64,000 nt of DNA from Fragum whitleyi (GCA_948146395.1 OX411549.1:34370693-34434692), one strand, 5' to 3'. Counted from the first letter of the stretch, positions 21,966 through 34,786 are shown. The notes: generated by a model from the letters alone, not told the origin. Numbers and translations: made by a program.

Positions 21966-22702
21966 TACAGTTAATAACATCGTGAAATTGACATTCAACT
22001 CAATCTAAACCATTCTATATCGATCACTCAGCGCTCCAATTATTCATTGCCGCGGCAATAGCGCAGTTGGTAGCGCGCCGGACTTCTAATCCAGGGGTCT
22101 AAATTCGCACGGGTTCGATCCCTGGCCGCGGCACTTATCCTTTCCGACATTTGTTTTCCACCAATGGGTAGATAATCGTAAACCTATGTGGAATAGCAAC
22201 TGAAGGCTAGGAAAGGGATGTAGTGGTAGTACTGGTGTGAGAAATACCAGGAATCCATCGTTAGGTGCTCCAGTCGTCGCGATATAACTGAGAGATTGTT
22301 GAAAGCGACGTAAAACCCCAATTCAAATCAAACCAATTATTCATTCCAAACACTCTTTCAAACCATTCAAAAACGATCAAACCCATTGAAAAATATAGAA
22401 TCAACAACATCATTCAAAATAAATTTTGACAGAGCAATATCGCTATTTCTCTGACATAATTCAAAAAGTTAGCGCCCCATAGGTTCTTGACGAAATTCGA
22501 AGCTGCGCACAGAACTTATATGCAATTTTTTATGAAAGGGAGGTAATCAATATCGCAATTTTTGTTCATCCCGAACAAATTTGTGATATAGGATTACCTC
22601 CCATTAAAATCACTCGAAACTCGCTCCTCACACTCATTCAATTTCATTCCTAAATAATTCAAAAATCATTCACCTTGTCAATTTCACGATGTTTTAACTG
22701 TA
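21966..22702. mobile_element. M3 MITE, copy 3, split by SINE-1
   Basis: Best-preserved M3 ends: TACAGTTAATAACATCGTGA (left) and the complement TCACGATGTTTTAACTGTA (right). The centre holds GGGAGGTAATCAATATCG and the TTGTTCATCCCGAACAA hairpin. SINE-1 (22049-22332) lies in the left arm between 13-bp duplications. Confidence 0.9.
22049..22332 (+). mobile_element. SINE-1, copy 2, with 13-bp target-site duplication
   Basis: Flanked by CCAATTATTCATT at 22036-22048 and 22333-22345. The head GCCGCGGCAATAGCGCAGTT and B box GGGTTCGATCCC...GCCGCGGC form a tRNA-like structure, with an 11-bp extra stretch (TCTAAATTCGC) before the B box. The body is as in copy 1. A direct view of a retrotransposition event, since the duplication is exact. 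Confidence 0.95.
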
Positions 22703-23707
22703 TGAATGAACGAACAAATAAGAAGAGAAAGAAAGGAAGAACTGACTTCATGTATTCCAAACAGTAGATAAATTCGAATGCAACGATTCGGCTCCTGAGT
22801 TACACACGTCTTCACGTAGGAACACTTTGGGGAAAAGCTTGACCTCATATCTATTCATTTAGGTCAACTATTTTCTGCATCTTTTACTGACATTACAATA
22901 AATAATTTCAATTGCTACTTATGGTTATTCTTTTACAGTTGCATTACACAGTCTGTCAATACCGTTAATGCTGCTAATGGGGAAAGTTTCGTTTGCACAA
23001 CTTATTAAGGGATAATCGACGCAGATTTCTGTGTTATTATCCTTAATAAGTAGGTTCCAAATGCTTTGAGTTGACAATTTCCGTCATTTAAGGAGTTATA
23101 CATTAAAGACCGCTGATCTTTTTACGGTCTCCTCGTCCTTTATTTAAATGATTGGCGACTTAATGATGACGTTAATGGTGATTACACCCTGCTTAGTGGA
23201 TTTATCACGCACTGTCAGACAGACTTCCAGATAGGAGGGTCTCGTCTTAAGATTTCAGGATTTTAAAGTTCTGCGTAGAACCCTAGAATGGTCTCATTAA
23301 TAACTGAATGAAATAAAGTAAAGTAGAATAACAAATAATTCAAAAGTGATGTTGTTTTAGTTCTGATTTTTATTTTATTTCATGGATTTAAGTTTACTAT
23401 AGACCTGCAATTTCAAGTGAGTGATCAACGATCAATTTTACATTGGAAATAATAGGAGATAACGGTTTCTTGGACCTCACTCTTTCTTGCGGAACTATAC
23501 ATAAAAATGATGATAACTGTTCACTTTGTTCTGTTAAACTCTGCATTCTTCACTATAAACAAGTACCATTGACACTACTTTTTTGTCGAAAGAACGCGGA
23601 TACATTAGTTCATTTATTCTTGTATCGATGTACCAAAAGTCGCACACGGTCGGTCAGTACGACCTTTCAATATATTTAATTAAATTACCATGATAAATCC
23701 ATCTTAA
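22703..23707. other. No gene; one hairpin
   Basis: An inverted repeat ACTTATTAAGGGATAAT/ATTATCCTTAATAAGT lies at 22999-23051, possibly a small MITE. A 78-codon ORF (23443-23679) has no recognisable domain. Confidence 0.5.
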
Positions 23708-23831
23708 CCTTGCGTTCATGATGATAAAACGTGCAAACTGTTTGCAAACTATACCCCGCTTTGCACAAAAGTACGCATACAGAGCGGGGTGTGATTGCAA
23801 ACAGTTAGCACCGTTTTGTCATGAGCAGGGC
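23708..23831. mobile_element. M6 palindromic MITE, copy 2
   Basis: Arms TGCGTTCATGATGATAAAACG and CGTTTTGTCATGAGCAGGG, inner pair ATACCCCGCTTTGCAC/CAGAGCGGGGTGTGAT. Confidence 0.8.
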
Positions 23832-26501
23832 ACTTCAAAATAAGTAACATTTCATTCGGCAAAATTCAAATTCTAATACTATAACATATAAATTACCATT
23901 TGAGGAATAAAATAAATAGCAGTTGCACGTAGGGCGAAATGCGTCGCATGTTGATCCATTCCAGGCAAAATTGTATTTAAGGATTGCAATTTGAAATTGT
24001 GTGTGTGATGTTAATTGAAAGAACAACTAACTCGTATTTTACATGTAGTTATTTACGTTAAACAAAATATTTCCACATCGTCCGAATTTCTAAATCAATT
24101 TTAATCGATATAAACAAGAAAATAATTAAAGATAATTGGATTTGCAAATAGAGTAGAAACCTAGAAAGTGTAAAACTTCGGTAATTTTGCGATATATTTT
24201 GGGCCAATTCAGAGCCAAGCGGTAGATTCAGTTCGAAACATATAGACACTTGACATCATCACATAGTCGCCATAACAGAATTCACCGGCGATCTTTCTGC
24301 AGACCGAATTAACAGCTCTTTAACAAATTGCACATGCTACGTTCAATCAGACGGATAATCACTTCTTCCAGTTTTCATCACGTTTGAAAGGTGTTTCATT
24401 TTCGCGGAATTTCCAAGACTGTGAATGAGAAATTGGTGAAAACTCACAAAACACTAGCCGTCTATTGTTTATCTGAAATGTCAGTCAAACCTGGTTAGCG
24501 ATCCTGTGTCTAAGAAGAACCGTGTTTAAAGAAAATGAGTTGAAACAAAGTTGTTTTGGGTTCGGTACATGTATATATATACGTATGCTTTTAAGGTCTT
24601 TCGTGCTTGTTTGATATGGTAGAGATCCGGTAAAAGTAAATCGATTCGATTAAGTTTAATTTTACATTTTTTTTTTAAAATAAAGTAGACCTTTCTTCAA
24701 TTACAAAGATAAAAGGCTGGACACTCTTCCAAAAATAAATTTAGAAGACAGAAGTTTCTTTTATTATGGTAAAAATCCGCCAACGAAAAGGAAAAATTGA
24801 AAAAAAATAATAATAACAATAAAAAAATAATAATAAAAAATAGAATGGTATGCAACATTTCGGACTTCATTACTTCCGAAACCTTGCGTATCCATTACGA
24901 TTCCGCTACCATAAATGATCATAATACTGCAAGAAGAGGTTCAAACAGAATAACATTCCTCCAAATCTAACCCCTGTTGGTGGACAGATTTCTTCATTGT
25001 GTTATTTTCAATGTTTTAATGGAAAGTCCTTAAAGGTGAAATTTACATTTGTCTTATCGGTGTCATTTGCCACTAAGAGTTACCTAGGTTTGGAAGAAAG
25101 AAAAGCTAGATTAAATTGATTGAAAGGAATTCATTTTTTCATTCTAAAGCAAATTATCGATAAGTCTGATCAATAATATGTATGCCATCGCTTCTTTATA
25201 AGATTTACTCGGTTCTTCAAATATAATTCTTGAGAAAGTTTAGTAGATGGCACATTGTAAGTATGTAAGAGTCTGAACGATATGAACTAAGTAATGTTTA
25301 AAAAAAAAAATCTTTACGAAAACATTCTTCCTGTTTTAACAAAATTTGAATAAATAAAACCATGCAGTTTGTAATTCGGTTAACTTAAATAAAAGTTGAA
25401 ATACTATTTGTAACTAGAGCTCGATGCTTTTCATTTTTCCCAGCTTCACGGTTGTTGAAAACTTGGCTCCATTTTTTACGTAACCTTTGACCCCGTAATT
25501 CTCATTCTGACACAAGTAATGTTTCTATATTCGTTTGTTTGACGTTGACACTGATTGCATAATTTTGTCTTTCCATCATGTTCTATAGACCTCCGCCATT
25601 ACGATAATTGATAGCACAAGGCAAGGGATATATCTCAATGTTTTTCATTCCTTTTTGCATATTTTAGCCGCATGGCGCCGTTCGTTCTAATTTACGCTTT
25701 TCAGCCTGATTTGGCACCCAATAGGTTATGTTTTATGGTGGTTAGTGCTTTGATATTCGTTCATGTTGTGCATTGGCCTTTTCATATCGAGCTAATTGAT
25801 AGGTTAGTGAAAACAAACTTGTGGGGGCGTAAACGTACCATATTTTTTAAAAGCTTGAACTGTCCCACCGACGGAAAAGATGAATAAACCACGACAGAAA
25901 ATGCTCTTATTTAATTAAGAAGATAAGAACAATGTAGTGTTCTGATCGGTTTTAACGTGTTTTACAAATTTATGATGAAACAATTGTGTTGTTTTTACAT
26001 GTGTAAAGCATTTTTTTCAGTTTTGTCTCTTCTTGTTGGTCAAGAGGCTAGTTAAGGACTTATAAGTCTGCATATCTCATAAGCCTTTAACTAATGAACA
26101 AAATGCCCTTTAACAAAGTAGCTTAATGTACAAAAAAGATGTATCGAATTTATTAGTATATCACTTAATTTGGTAAAAAGGTTATGATTCCTTCAAAGGG
26201 TATAAGGCAACACGACCGAATGGCAAGGGTTAAGCTTTCTGGTGCAAGTTCAAGATACCCAAATGACGAAGCTGATGGAATTCCGTTTTAACCAAAATAT
26301 GTTTCCAATTGTCGGCGGGTATAAATCTTGGTGGTTTTTCCGTTTTGACAGGTCGAGAATTCCTCTCGTTGGAGGTTTTGTTTAGTTAGTGTATGTAAAA
26401 CACAACAAACCGACATTTATTTCGGTTTTGCTGGAGTCATCAGTACCCTGGTGGCGGGGTTCGTGTCTGTCTCGTCTGGTTAGTCTTTTTCTACCGTGTT
26501 G
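23832..26501. other. 2.7 kb without recognisable gene or element
   Basis: AT-rich with A/T runs near 24670 and 24800-24840. A 71-codon ORF at 25672-25887 has a hydrophobic stretch but no family I recognise. I would not annotate a gene on this evidence. Confidence 0.45.
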
Positions 26502-28171
26502 TTATGCTCCCCGAAGGGAGAGCATATAGCCGCCGCTTCGTCTGTCCGTCCGTCCGTCTGTCCGTAATTCCGTCCGTCCGTCCATAATTCCGTCTGTTCA
26601 TCCGTCCTTCCTTCCGTTCGTCCGTCCGTTCGTCCGTCCTTCCGTCCGTCCGTCCCTCCGTTCGTCCGTCCCCACCTATTTCTCCATAACCCTTGGGCCA
26701 AATCAAATGAAACTTATCATATGAACTCCCTATGGTATAGTGCTGATGCACCTGTGACGGTTTTGGATTTGAGGCCTCGTCACGGGACAAGGGGACTTAG
26801 GGTAAAAAACAGTTTTTCCCAAATTTCTCCTAGTCTGTCAGAATTTAGTGAAATTTCATATTTGAGTAGCAAATCAGATGCCCTTTACTATAAACAGTTT
26901 GAAATTAACGTAAAAAAAAAATTTATCATGGAAAAAGGGGGCCTAAATGTTTGTTACCTTTACGTAAGCATGTAAAATAGTTATTCCGTCCGTCCGTCCG
27001 TCCCTACCTATTTCTCCATAACCCTTGGGCAAAAACAAATGAAACTTACCATGTGAACATCCTATGATATAGTGTTGATGCACCTGTGACGGTTTTGGAT
27101 TTGAGGCCTCGTCACGGGACAAGGGGACTTAGGGTAAAAAACAGTTTTTCCAAAGTTTCTCCTAGTCTAACTGTCAGAATTTAGTGAAATTTCATATTTG
27201 AGTAGCAAATTAGATGCCCTTTACTTTAAACGGTTTGAAATTAACGTAAAAAAAAATATCATGGAAAAAGGGGGCTAAATGTTTGTAACCTTTACGTAAG
27301 CATGTAAAATAGTTATTCCGTCCGTCCGTCCGTCCGACCCCACCTTTTTCTCCATAACCCTTGGGCCAAATAAATGAAACTTACCATGTGAACTTCCTAT
27401 GATATAGTGTTGATGCATCTGTGACGGTTTTTAGATTTGAGGCCTCGTCACGGGAAAAGGGGACTTAGGGTAAAAATCAGTTTTTCCAAAGTTTCTCCTA
27501 GTCTTAATGTCAGAATGCACAAGAACTACAACTCTTGCTTGCATAATTTTGGAGTTATTGCCCTTTGTTATTTTTGATACTTAGATTATGTCTGGAGCAT
27601 ATCTCCTAAAGTATAACAGCTATCAACTTGAAACTTTATGGGTGGATAGATCTCATGGGGGAGAAGTGCTATGCACAAGAACTACAACTCTTGCTTGCAT
27701 AGTTTTAGAATTATTGCCCTTTGTTATTTTTGATACTTAGATTATGTCTGGAGCATATCTCCTTAAGTATAATAGCTATCAACTTGAAACTTTATGGGTG
27801 GATAGATCTCATGGAGGAGAAGTGCAGTGTACAAGAACTGCAACTCTTGCTTGCATAATTTTGAAGTTATTGCCCTTTGTTATTTTTATACTTAGATTTT
27901 GTCTGGTGCATATCTCCTAAAGTATAGTAGCTATCGACTTGAATCTTTATGGGTGGATAGATCTCATGGAGGAGAAGTTATTGCCCTTTGTTATTTTTAT
28001 TGCTTAGATTTTATAGGAGGCAAATCTTTGACAGTACAAAAGAATCTTTTATCTATTAGGCTTCAGTTTACTATCAAGTTTTCTTCGCGGGGGATGTCCA
28101 TGTCCAACAAGGCTTTTGTTTATGTGACAATGCCTTATTCGGGGAGCATAATCCGTCTCTGACGGCTCTTG
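26502..28171 (+). mobile_element. H-C: HINE-like element, complete
   Basis: Perfect 14-bp subterminal inverted repeat TTATGCTCCCCGAA (26502-26515) and TTCGGGGAGCATAA (28138-28151). A 5' hairpin CTCCC-CGAA-GGGAG and a (TCCG)n run follow the left end. There are three ~335-bp internal units (CCTATTTCTCCATAACCC at about 26670, 27005, 27340) and three ~155-bp units (GTCTGGAGCATATCTCC near 27590, 27745, 27901). The 3' hairpin CCGTC-TCT-GACGG is followed by CTCTTG. The Arg/Asp/Gly/Thr-rich minus-strand ORFs (26480-26790) are the microsatellite read in frame. Confidence 0.8.
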
Positions 28172-28883
28172 TTTTTAAAACAGTAGCAAATGGCTTCAAA
28201 ACCGCCACACAAATGGACCTTTTTTCTCCAAACTGTACGAGAAAAAACAATGTAACTTTTATAATTAGCTCTCTAGATCTTGAAAGATACAGTGCACGAA
28301 TTGGCTAACGAGGACTGAATTGCTAGTTAATTTATTTACGGACTTGTTAAGAAAAATGTAATAAAGACATTTAGTTTTTGATTTACTTATTTGAATAATG
28401 ATAATTATGCTTATAACGACAAGAATATTATATCGAATTGATTGATTTGTGAAAATAAGATAATAAGAAAGAACACAGATGCCATGATCCAATTGCAATC
28501 TAATAGATAAGACGGCAACGACGAAGAAGTAGAAGAAAATATATAAATTGAATTTTTTTCTGAATTTATTGAACTAAATTAAGTGTGTTTTCGTTCATTT
28601 TACAGTGTAAAACTGACTCATTCGTTTTCAAACCTTTGAAATGATTTAGAAATTATCAAGTCTTATTTCAATGGCATCTTTTAGCTTAAAGGTAATAACA
28701 AAGCAAAATAGGGGTGTTTCTGAAAGGAAATGGTTTAGAAAACGCACTCTTACATTGTCTAAATTAAGATGCTTTCGAGAGATATCGAACCTGACAGTTT
28801 CTGTCGCTTTAATGGAGTTTTCGTCGACTAATAACTCTTCAACAGCGACCACTGCATTATTCTATTGTATTCTAATAAGGACG
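28172..28883. other. No gene seen
   Basis: AT-rich. A 116-codon ORF (28671-29021) runs into M11 and is not supported as a gene. Confidence 0.4.
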
Positions 28884-29073
28884 AGAGGAAAAGATAAATG
28901 GGGTAAAGTCAGTCTAAAATCTTTATTACTTAACGAATCCTATGATGTGGGTTCTCATTGGAATCGTCTCGACGAGACAATTCCAATGAGTACCCACAAG
29001 ATAGGGTTTATACAAGATTAAATGAAATATCAGGATGAAAAATCCATAATACCCCCTCTATCTGTAGCTCTGG
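28884..29073. mobile_element. M11 palindromic MITE, copy 1
   Basis: The centre GGAATCGTCTCGACGAGACAATTCC is flanked by CCTATGATGTGGGTTCTCAT and ATGAGTACCCACAAGATAGG. The right terminus is ATACCCCCTCTATCTGTAGC. The left arm is decayed. Confidence 0.7.
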
Positions 29074-29960
29074 ATGGCCGTGCGAGCTTGTTTGACGAAA
29101 GTTCGCTTATTGAGAGGGGATTATTGCTCATTTGTTGTCGCCAAATATTGTCGACACAAAAGGCGCGCTGCGGGTACTGACGGCAACGAGACAACTTGAA
29201 AAGGTCACTCGGTTTGTACTCTGTTTGCGAACAACTGAATTAAGGGCTCTTCACAAATAAAAGGAACTTCATTGATGACGACAGCGGTCTTTGAGACATT
29301 GACAGCATATTGTTAGAAGTTTTCTCTAACCCTTGTATCACCCATTCTGATTTAGGGATCAATGTTTTGAATATCCTTTCTTGGCTTTTCTTTTGGTGCG
29401 TCTGAAACTATCTTGATCTTTCAAAATAATAAGAGCTTCGAATCACTAGTAACACGCTTTATATTATATATAATATTATCAAAAGTCACGAAGCCCAGTT
29501 TTATTTGATTCCAGTAGCCTTTAGTTGACAAATATTTATAAGTTATCACAAATGACTATGTGCCCGAAGATCCGAATAAGCATAGAAAATAAAAGCACAT
29601 TAACGTTTCAAAAATGGATGTGTTTTATTTATATCATACTAAAATTGTGTTATGAATATACGAAAATGTAGAAGTAACATACACAGTTGTAGCACATGTT
29701 TATTTCGACACGAGTATCCTGGCATTGAATTTAAAGAATAATTTGACAATAAAAGATTAAGCTAATAGGGTTTACTTCAGGAGTAAACACGAAACACTTG
29801 AAATATCCTCACAATATATAATGGGAAATTTCGGTAATTTACAATTAGATAAAGGGATTGCGATTAGGCCTATTGTGAATCCACTATAGATATTATCTCT
29901 CTTTGAAGAAATTTTAATTTAGAGTTTAGAGACTGAGAGAACATATTTTAATTGATTTTT
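29074..29960. other. No gene seen
   Basis: Unique-looking AT-rich sequence with a TTATATTATATATAATATTAT stretch near 29460. Confidence 0.45.
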
Positions 29961-30905
29961 AGCTCACCTGAGCACGAAGTGCTCAAGGTGAGCTATTGGG
30001 ATCGTAGAATGTCCGTCGTCCGTCGTCAGTCGTGCGTCGTGCGTCGTCCGTCGTCCGTCGTGCGTCGTGCGTCGTGCGTCGTCCACAATTTCTTTAAACA
30101 TCTTCTCCTCCTAAACCAGTGGGCCAATCTTGATGAAACTTGGCAGGGATGTTCCTTGGGTCAAGCTCTACCAAAGTTGTTCAATTAAAAGAAATCCACC
30201 CTTAACTTTCCCTTTACCCTTAACAAAAAGGGTGAAAATATGAAAATCTTTAAAAATCTTCTTCTCTGAAACCAGAAGGCAGACAGCTTTCATATTTGGT
30301 ATGTAGCATCATTTAGTGGACCTCTACCAAGTTTGTTCATATCAAGACCCTGGGGTCATATTTGGGCTTTGCCCGGGCCCAACCCTTTTTACATAGAATC
30401 AAAGAGCGAAAATCATTAAAAATCTTCTTCTCTGTAACCAGATGGAAGACAGCTTAAATATTTGGTGTGTAGCATCACCTAGTGGGCCTCTACCAAGTTT
30501 GTTTGTAACAAGACCCTTGGGTCATATTTTGGCTTTGCACGGGTGCATCCTTTTATCTCTTATGAGCACGAAGGGTAAAAAATGAAAATCTTCAAAAATC
30601 TTCTTCTCTGAAACCAGAAGGCAGACAGCTTTCATATTTGGTATGTAGCATCATCTAGTGGACCTCTTCCAAGTTTGTTCATATCAAGACCCTGGGGTCA
30701 CTTTTGGGGTCCATCCGGGTGCATCCCTTTTTACATAGAATCAAAGAGCAAAAAGGCATATCTGTCTTGCTCTTCGCTGAAAACGTTCCATGGTATTGAT
30801 CTTAGGCAATTATCTTCTTTTTGACATCTGCCTATCTATTTAATGTGATGTCCTTGGGGTCATAGAGACTCAGGTGAGCGATCTAGGACCATCTTGGTCC
30901 TCTTG
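29961..30905 (+). mobile_element. H-A ends with a different interior
   Basis: Starts AGCTCACCTGAGCACGAAGT with hairpin partner GTGCTCAAGGTGAGCT, then a GTCGTCC/GTGCGTC microsatellite. Ends CAGGTGAGCGATCT, hairpin AGGACCAT-C-TTGGTCCT and CTTG. The interior is not the 145-bp unit but ~170-bp units (CTTCTCTGAAACCAGAAGG near 30260, 30430, 30603). Its first part (ATCTTCTCCTC...CAAACTT, GTTCCTTGGGT) resembles the H-E interior at 4895-4960. Confidence 0.75.
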
Positions 30906-31532
30906 TTTTGTTCGAGTTGAAGTACTCGGTGCATCTGATTTAATCATCATGTGTATCAATTATAATTAAGACGCGAAATACGTCGCCGAATTGGTAAAAG
31001 TTTTCGAATTACTGTTTGAGTGACTTGGTCGAAATACGATTTATCTTGCACTACTGTGTTTAGCCTGTATATACAAATTTATTCTCAACAAAATGATCTT
31101 CGATTATAATTATAATTGTAAAATATGATTTGACAAGAAACTATAGTTAAATGCTACTATAAATAAAGGTTTTTAAAATTTCTATACATTTTTAACGTTG
31201 GGTTCGGTGCTTTGCCATCGTCAGTGCGTTTATATTCACAGGCACTTACAGAAGTGTTGCAATCCTTTTTTCCTCTGCGCGCCATGCTCGTGCCAGACAC
31301 GAGTTCTAGCTGGGAATAATTTATATTCAAAACCCGAATGTACGTATTCACGTTCATGCGTTCCTTTGGTGAATGTTGGCTCGCTGTTTTATATAGCTCT
31401 TGAAATTCTGAACATAAATTCTTAAGCGATTAACAATTATGCTAATGGATTCCCATAGCGCGGATACTGCCGATGGTATTGTTGAGAAATGTAAACAATG
31501 AAAGAAACTATTTGGTTAAAGTGTATGATGCT
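30906..31532. other. No gene seen
   Basis: No recognisable element. Short overlapping ORFs on both strands at 31157-31425 have no known domain. Confidence 0.4.
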
Positions 31533-31900
31533 GGTCTTATAGGTCAACGATTGGTGCTTGAAAGTTTAGGATCATGTTTTAGATTCATGAAAACAAATTG
31601 CATAAAGATACATAGACCCTCAATTCTGTATTATTGTAAAAGGGTGACATTCCGCATGAAAAGGAAATATTTGGTACCGCGAAAATTTTCTGGCCCAGCT
31701 AAACTGTGGGGTCTTATAGATCTAAGTCAACGACTGGTGCTTAAAAAGCTTTGGATCATATTTTAGAAATATTAAAACAAATAACATAAAGATACATAGA
31801 CCCTCAGTTCTGTAGTATTGTGAAATGGTGACCTTCTGCATGAAAAGGAAATACATTGTATTTGGTACCGCGAACATTTTCCGGCCCGGCAAAACTACGC
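31533..31900 (+). repeat. Two-unit tandem duplication, about 176 bp
   Basis: GGTCTTATAG begins units at 31533 and 31709. Both contain CATAAAGATACATAGACCCTC, CATGAAAAGGAAAT, TTTGGTACCGCGAA and TTTTC(T/C)GGCCC. The second unit has small insertions. Confidence 0.8.
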
Positions 31901-31915
31901 CGACAGGCCAATAAG

Positions 31916-32038
31916 CCCTGCATTCAGGATAACAAAACGGGACAAACTGTTTGCCAATTTAACACCGCTTTGCACGCAAGTGTACGTGCAAAGCGGCGTA
32001 TAATTGGCAAACGGTTTGGTCACCCTGAACACAGGACA
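31916..32038. mobile_element. M6 palindromic MITE, copy 3
   Basis: Ends CCCTGCATTCAGGATAACAA and TCACCCTGAACACAGGACAGG. Inner pair CACCGCTTTGCACG.../...CGTGCAAAGCGGCG. It directly follows the 31533-31900 duplication. Confidence 0.85.
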
Positions 32039-32445
32039 GGCCTTTATGACCATTTTGTTACTGAACGTCGAAATATGTCAAAATCGAAATATTTTACACA
32101 CTCGCGAAATTTATCTGGTTTGCATTGGTGCTGAAAAGAGTAAATAGTAAGGGAGTATAATATGATTGATGGGACCATTGTCTTCTAGTTCTGTACTTTA
32201 TCTCCAGTATTATTAGAATAAATAGCTGTATAATTAATGATAAGCAATTTATCGGACATGCATTATTCTCTGTAACTTTCCGGATTAAATCTACATTCAT
32301 TCTTGAGGGAGACTATCCCGCAAATATTTGTTAGGTACCGTAGCTCTGAAAAGATTTCTTGGATCCTCTGAAAGCGAAAGATTGCGGCACGGCATGTTTT
32401 CATTTGTATGCAAGGTAAAACGAGTTGATTAATAGAATGTTTTGT

Positions 32446-33780
32446 TAGCTCGCCCGGGACGAAAGTCTCGGAAGAGCTATTGTCATACCCTCGGATGTCG
32501 GCGTCAGCGTCGGCGTCAGCGTCGGTGTCGGCGTCCGCATTAGGTTAAAGTTTTTATTTCTATCAATATTTATCCTAGGGGCTTTATTTTTTACAGAAAC
32601 ACTCATTAGGGCATAGGCTTTCATTTGAGACCAACATCCATGTAGAAATGACCTTTAGACTGTGACCTTGACCCTTTCAAAAAAACTTTAACCAAAAACT
32701 TTAACCAAAAACTTTAACCAAAAAAACTTTAACCTTGCTTATATTTTCTGTAAGCTTTAAACTAGAGACATCATTACTTCATATGCACACTCATTAGGTG
32801 ATAGGCTTTCACCATAGACAAAGGTCCTTGATAATTTGACCTTGACCTTGACCCTTTGTGGACTTAGAAAAACTTTAACCAAAAAACTTTAACCAAAAAC
32901 TTTAACCTTGCATACATTTTTTAATGCTCTAACCTAGGAACATCATAGCTTCATATATATACTCACCAGGTGATAGGCTTTCACCAGAGACCAAGCTCCT
33001 TCACAATTTGACCTTGACCATTACCATTTGTGGACTTAGAAAAAATTTTAACTGAAAACTTTAATCAAAAACTTTAACCTTGCTTATATTTTCTGAATGC
33101 TTTAACCTAGGGACATCATAACTTCATATACATACTCATTAGGTGATAGGCTTTTGTGAGAGATCAAGGTCCTTGATAATTTGACCTTGACCTTTTATGA
33201 ACTTAGAAATACTTTAACCGAAATTCTTTTACCAAAAACTTTAACCTTGCTTATATTTTCTGAATGCTTTAACCTAGGGACATCATTACTTCATATACAT
33301 AGTCACCAGATGAAAGGCTTTCACCAGAAACCAAGGGCCTTGACAATTTGACCTTGACCTTGACCTTTTATGGTCTTGGAAAAACTTAAACTGAAAAACT
33401 TTAACCAAAATTTTAACCTTGTTTATATTTTCTAAATGCTTTACTCAGATACATTATTACTTCATACACATACTCACTAGGTGATAGGCTTCTACAGAGA
33501 CCAAGGTCCTTCACAATTTGTAAAGAAAAACTTCATGTTTGATACAAAGAAATTCCATTGGTAGCCTCATCTGCTTGTAGGCTTTCACTTTACCCTAACC
33601 TTATACATGCAATTTAAAACAAAAAAGTTTTTATATTTCTTAATAACTACTCAAACAGAAATATATTAGATCATGGACTTTAACATTGAAAGAAACCACT
33701 TTGAACCTCGGTCTTCGGTCAAGCGCTGTTTGTGACAAGCAGCTGTTTGGGCGAGCTACGTTGTCCGCGGACAACTCTTG
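32446..33780 (+). mobile_element. H-D: HINE-like element, complete
   Basis: Subterminal inverted repeats AGCTCGCCC (32447) and GGGCGAGCT (33749). The 5' hairpin region CGGGACGAAAGTCTCG is followed by a GTCGGCGTCAGC microsatellite. About five interior units are spaced ~170 bp (GGTGATAGGCTTT-type motif near 32797, 32969, 33142, 33309, 33480) with TTTAACCAAAAACTTTAACC stretches. The 3' hairpin GTTGTCCGCGGACAAC (33760-33775) is followed by TCTTG. Confidence 0.8.
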
Positions 33781-33785
33781 TTTTA

Positions 33786-33990
33786 AACCTAATTATATTA
33801 CATCGATTGGGAAGAAAGTTCTATCAACTTAGATTGATCCCTCTCGATTCTGCTTCCCGGAAAATTCACCAGTACTCGCGCCGAACGTGTGGGCCAATGA
33901 AAGAACCAAGATCGATAGCCGCTCCCGGGAATCGAACTCTGGACCTTTGGGTCAAGAGGCCGACGCTCTACCTCTAGACCACGGACACTC
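33786..33990 (-). mobile_element. SINE with tRNA-like head, minus strand
   Basis: Read on the minus strand from about 33990: GTCCGTGGTCTAGAGGTAG, then CCTCTTGACCCAAAGG (anticodon-arm-like), then AGAGTTCGATTCCCGGGAG, with proper A-box and B-box spacing. About 120 bp of non-tRNA body follows down to the end of H-D. Acceptor stem pairing is imperfect, so a SINE rather than a working tRNA gene. Confidence 0.65.
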
Positions 33991-34786
33991 GCTTAACCCG
34001 TACCCTGCTGAATTCAAATTTTGTTTTAGAAATCCAAATTTCGTAATTATTCAACCAATGTGCTCAAGTTTTCTCTTGATGCTAAGAAGAAAGTAGGCAG
34101 TTAAGGCTAAGATCAGGATGCACGTCTGTCCAGGCATATCTTGGGATATACCCAAAACTTTGTACCTGGCAGGAGTTTGTCGTGAGCAGTGTGAAAGGAT
34201 TAAGTTTTGTCACCATTTCAATCATATTTTCAACTTGAGCAACATGTACGAAGGAAAATGGCAAAATAGCTACACAAGCCATTATAAAGGTAAGCTGGAG
34301 CGTTAATACACTGCAGAAAGAAATTCGTTCTGAAAGAAAAAACATTGCTCTTCTCATTCCATGTTTTCATTTTCTGAGATGTGCGTTTAAAATCACACAA
34401 GTTCGTTTGCAATTAATGCTGATTGTCGTAAATTATAATGTCGCCTTTATCTTGGGACTGGACGTATCGAGGCGTCGGTGCAAAACTATTGTAATTGCCT
34501 ATATATTTATTGTTAATTAAGTGTACAATAGTTTTGCGCTGACCCGTCCGTGAGCAATTTCGTAACCTAGTACTGGATACATAGGAAAAACTACAAAGCT
34601 GTGAAAAATGTACAAAACAGTTTTAAAGAATAACGAAAATAAGATATTTTAAGGAAATGTTCAAAGTAGGAAGAAAGATAAGAGTAACAAGGACCCACCG
34701 CGGCGATTTATTGTAATTAACATAAAATAGCTGATAGATGCTAGGTTGTTAGTAAACCAGATAATTTCAACGTATCCACGAGGGTT
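33991..34786. other. No gene; one inverted repeat
   Basis: GCAAAACTATTGTA and TACAATAGTTTTGC form an inverted repeat at about 34480-34538. The 91-codon minus-strand ORF at 34082-34357 has no recognisable family. Confidence 0.45.

Noticed and set aside
25672..25887. Small membrane protein
   Set aside because: One hydrophobic stretch only; base composition and context are like the surrounding non-coding DNA.
26480..26790. Arg/Asp/Gly/Thr-rich minus-strand ORFs
   Set aside because: Translation of the (TCCG)n microsatellite at the 5' end of H-C.
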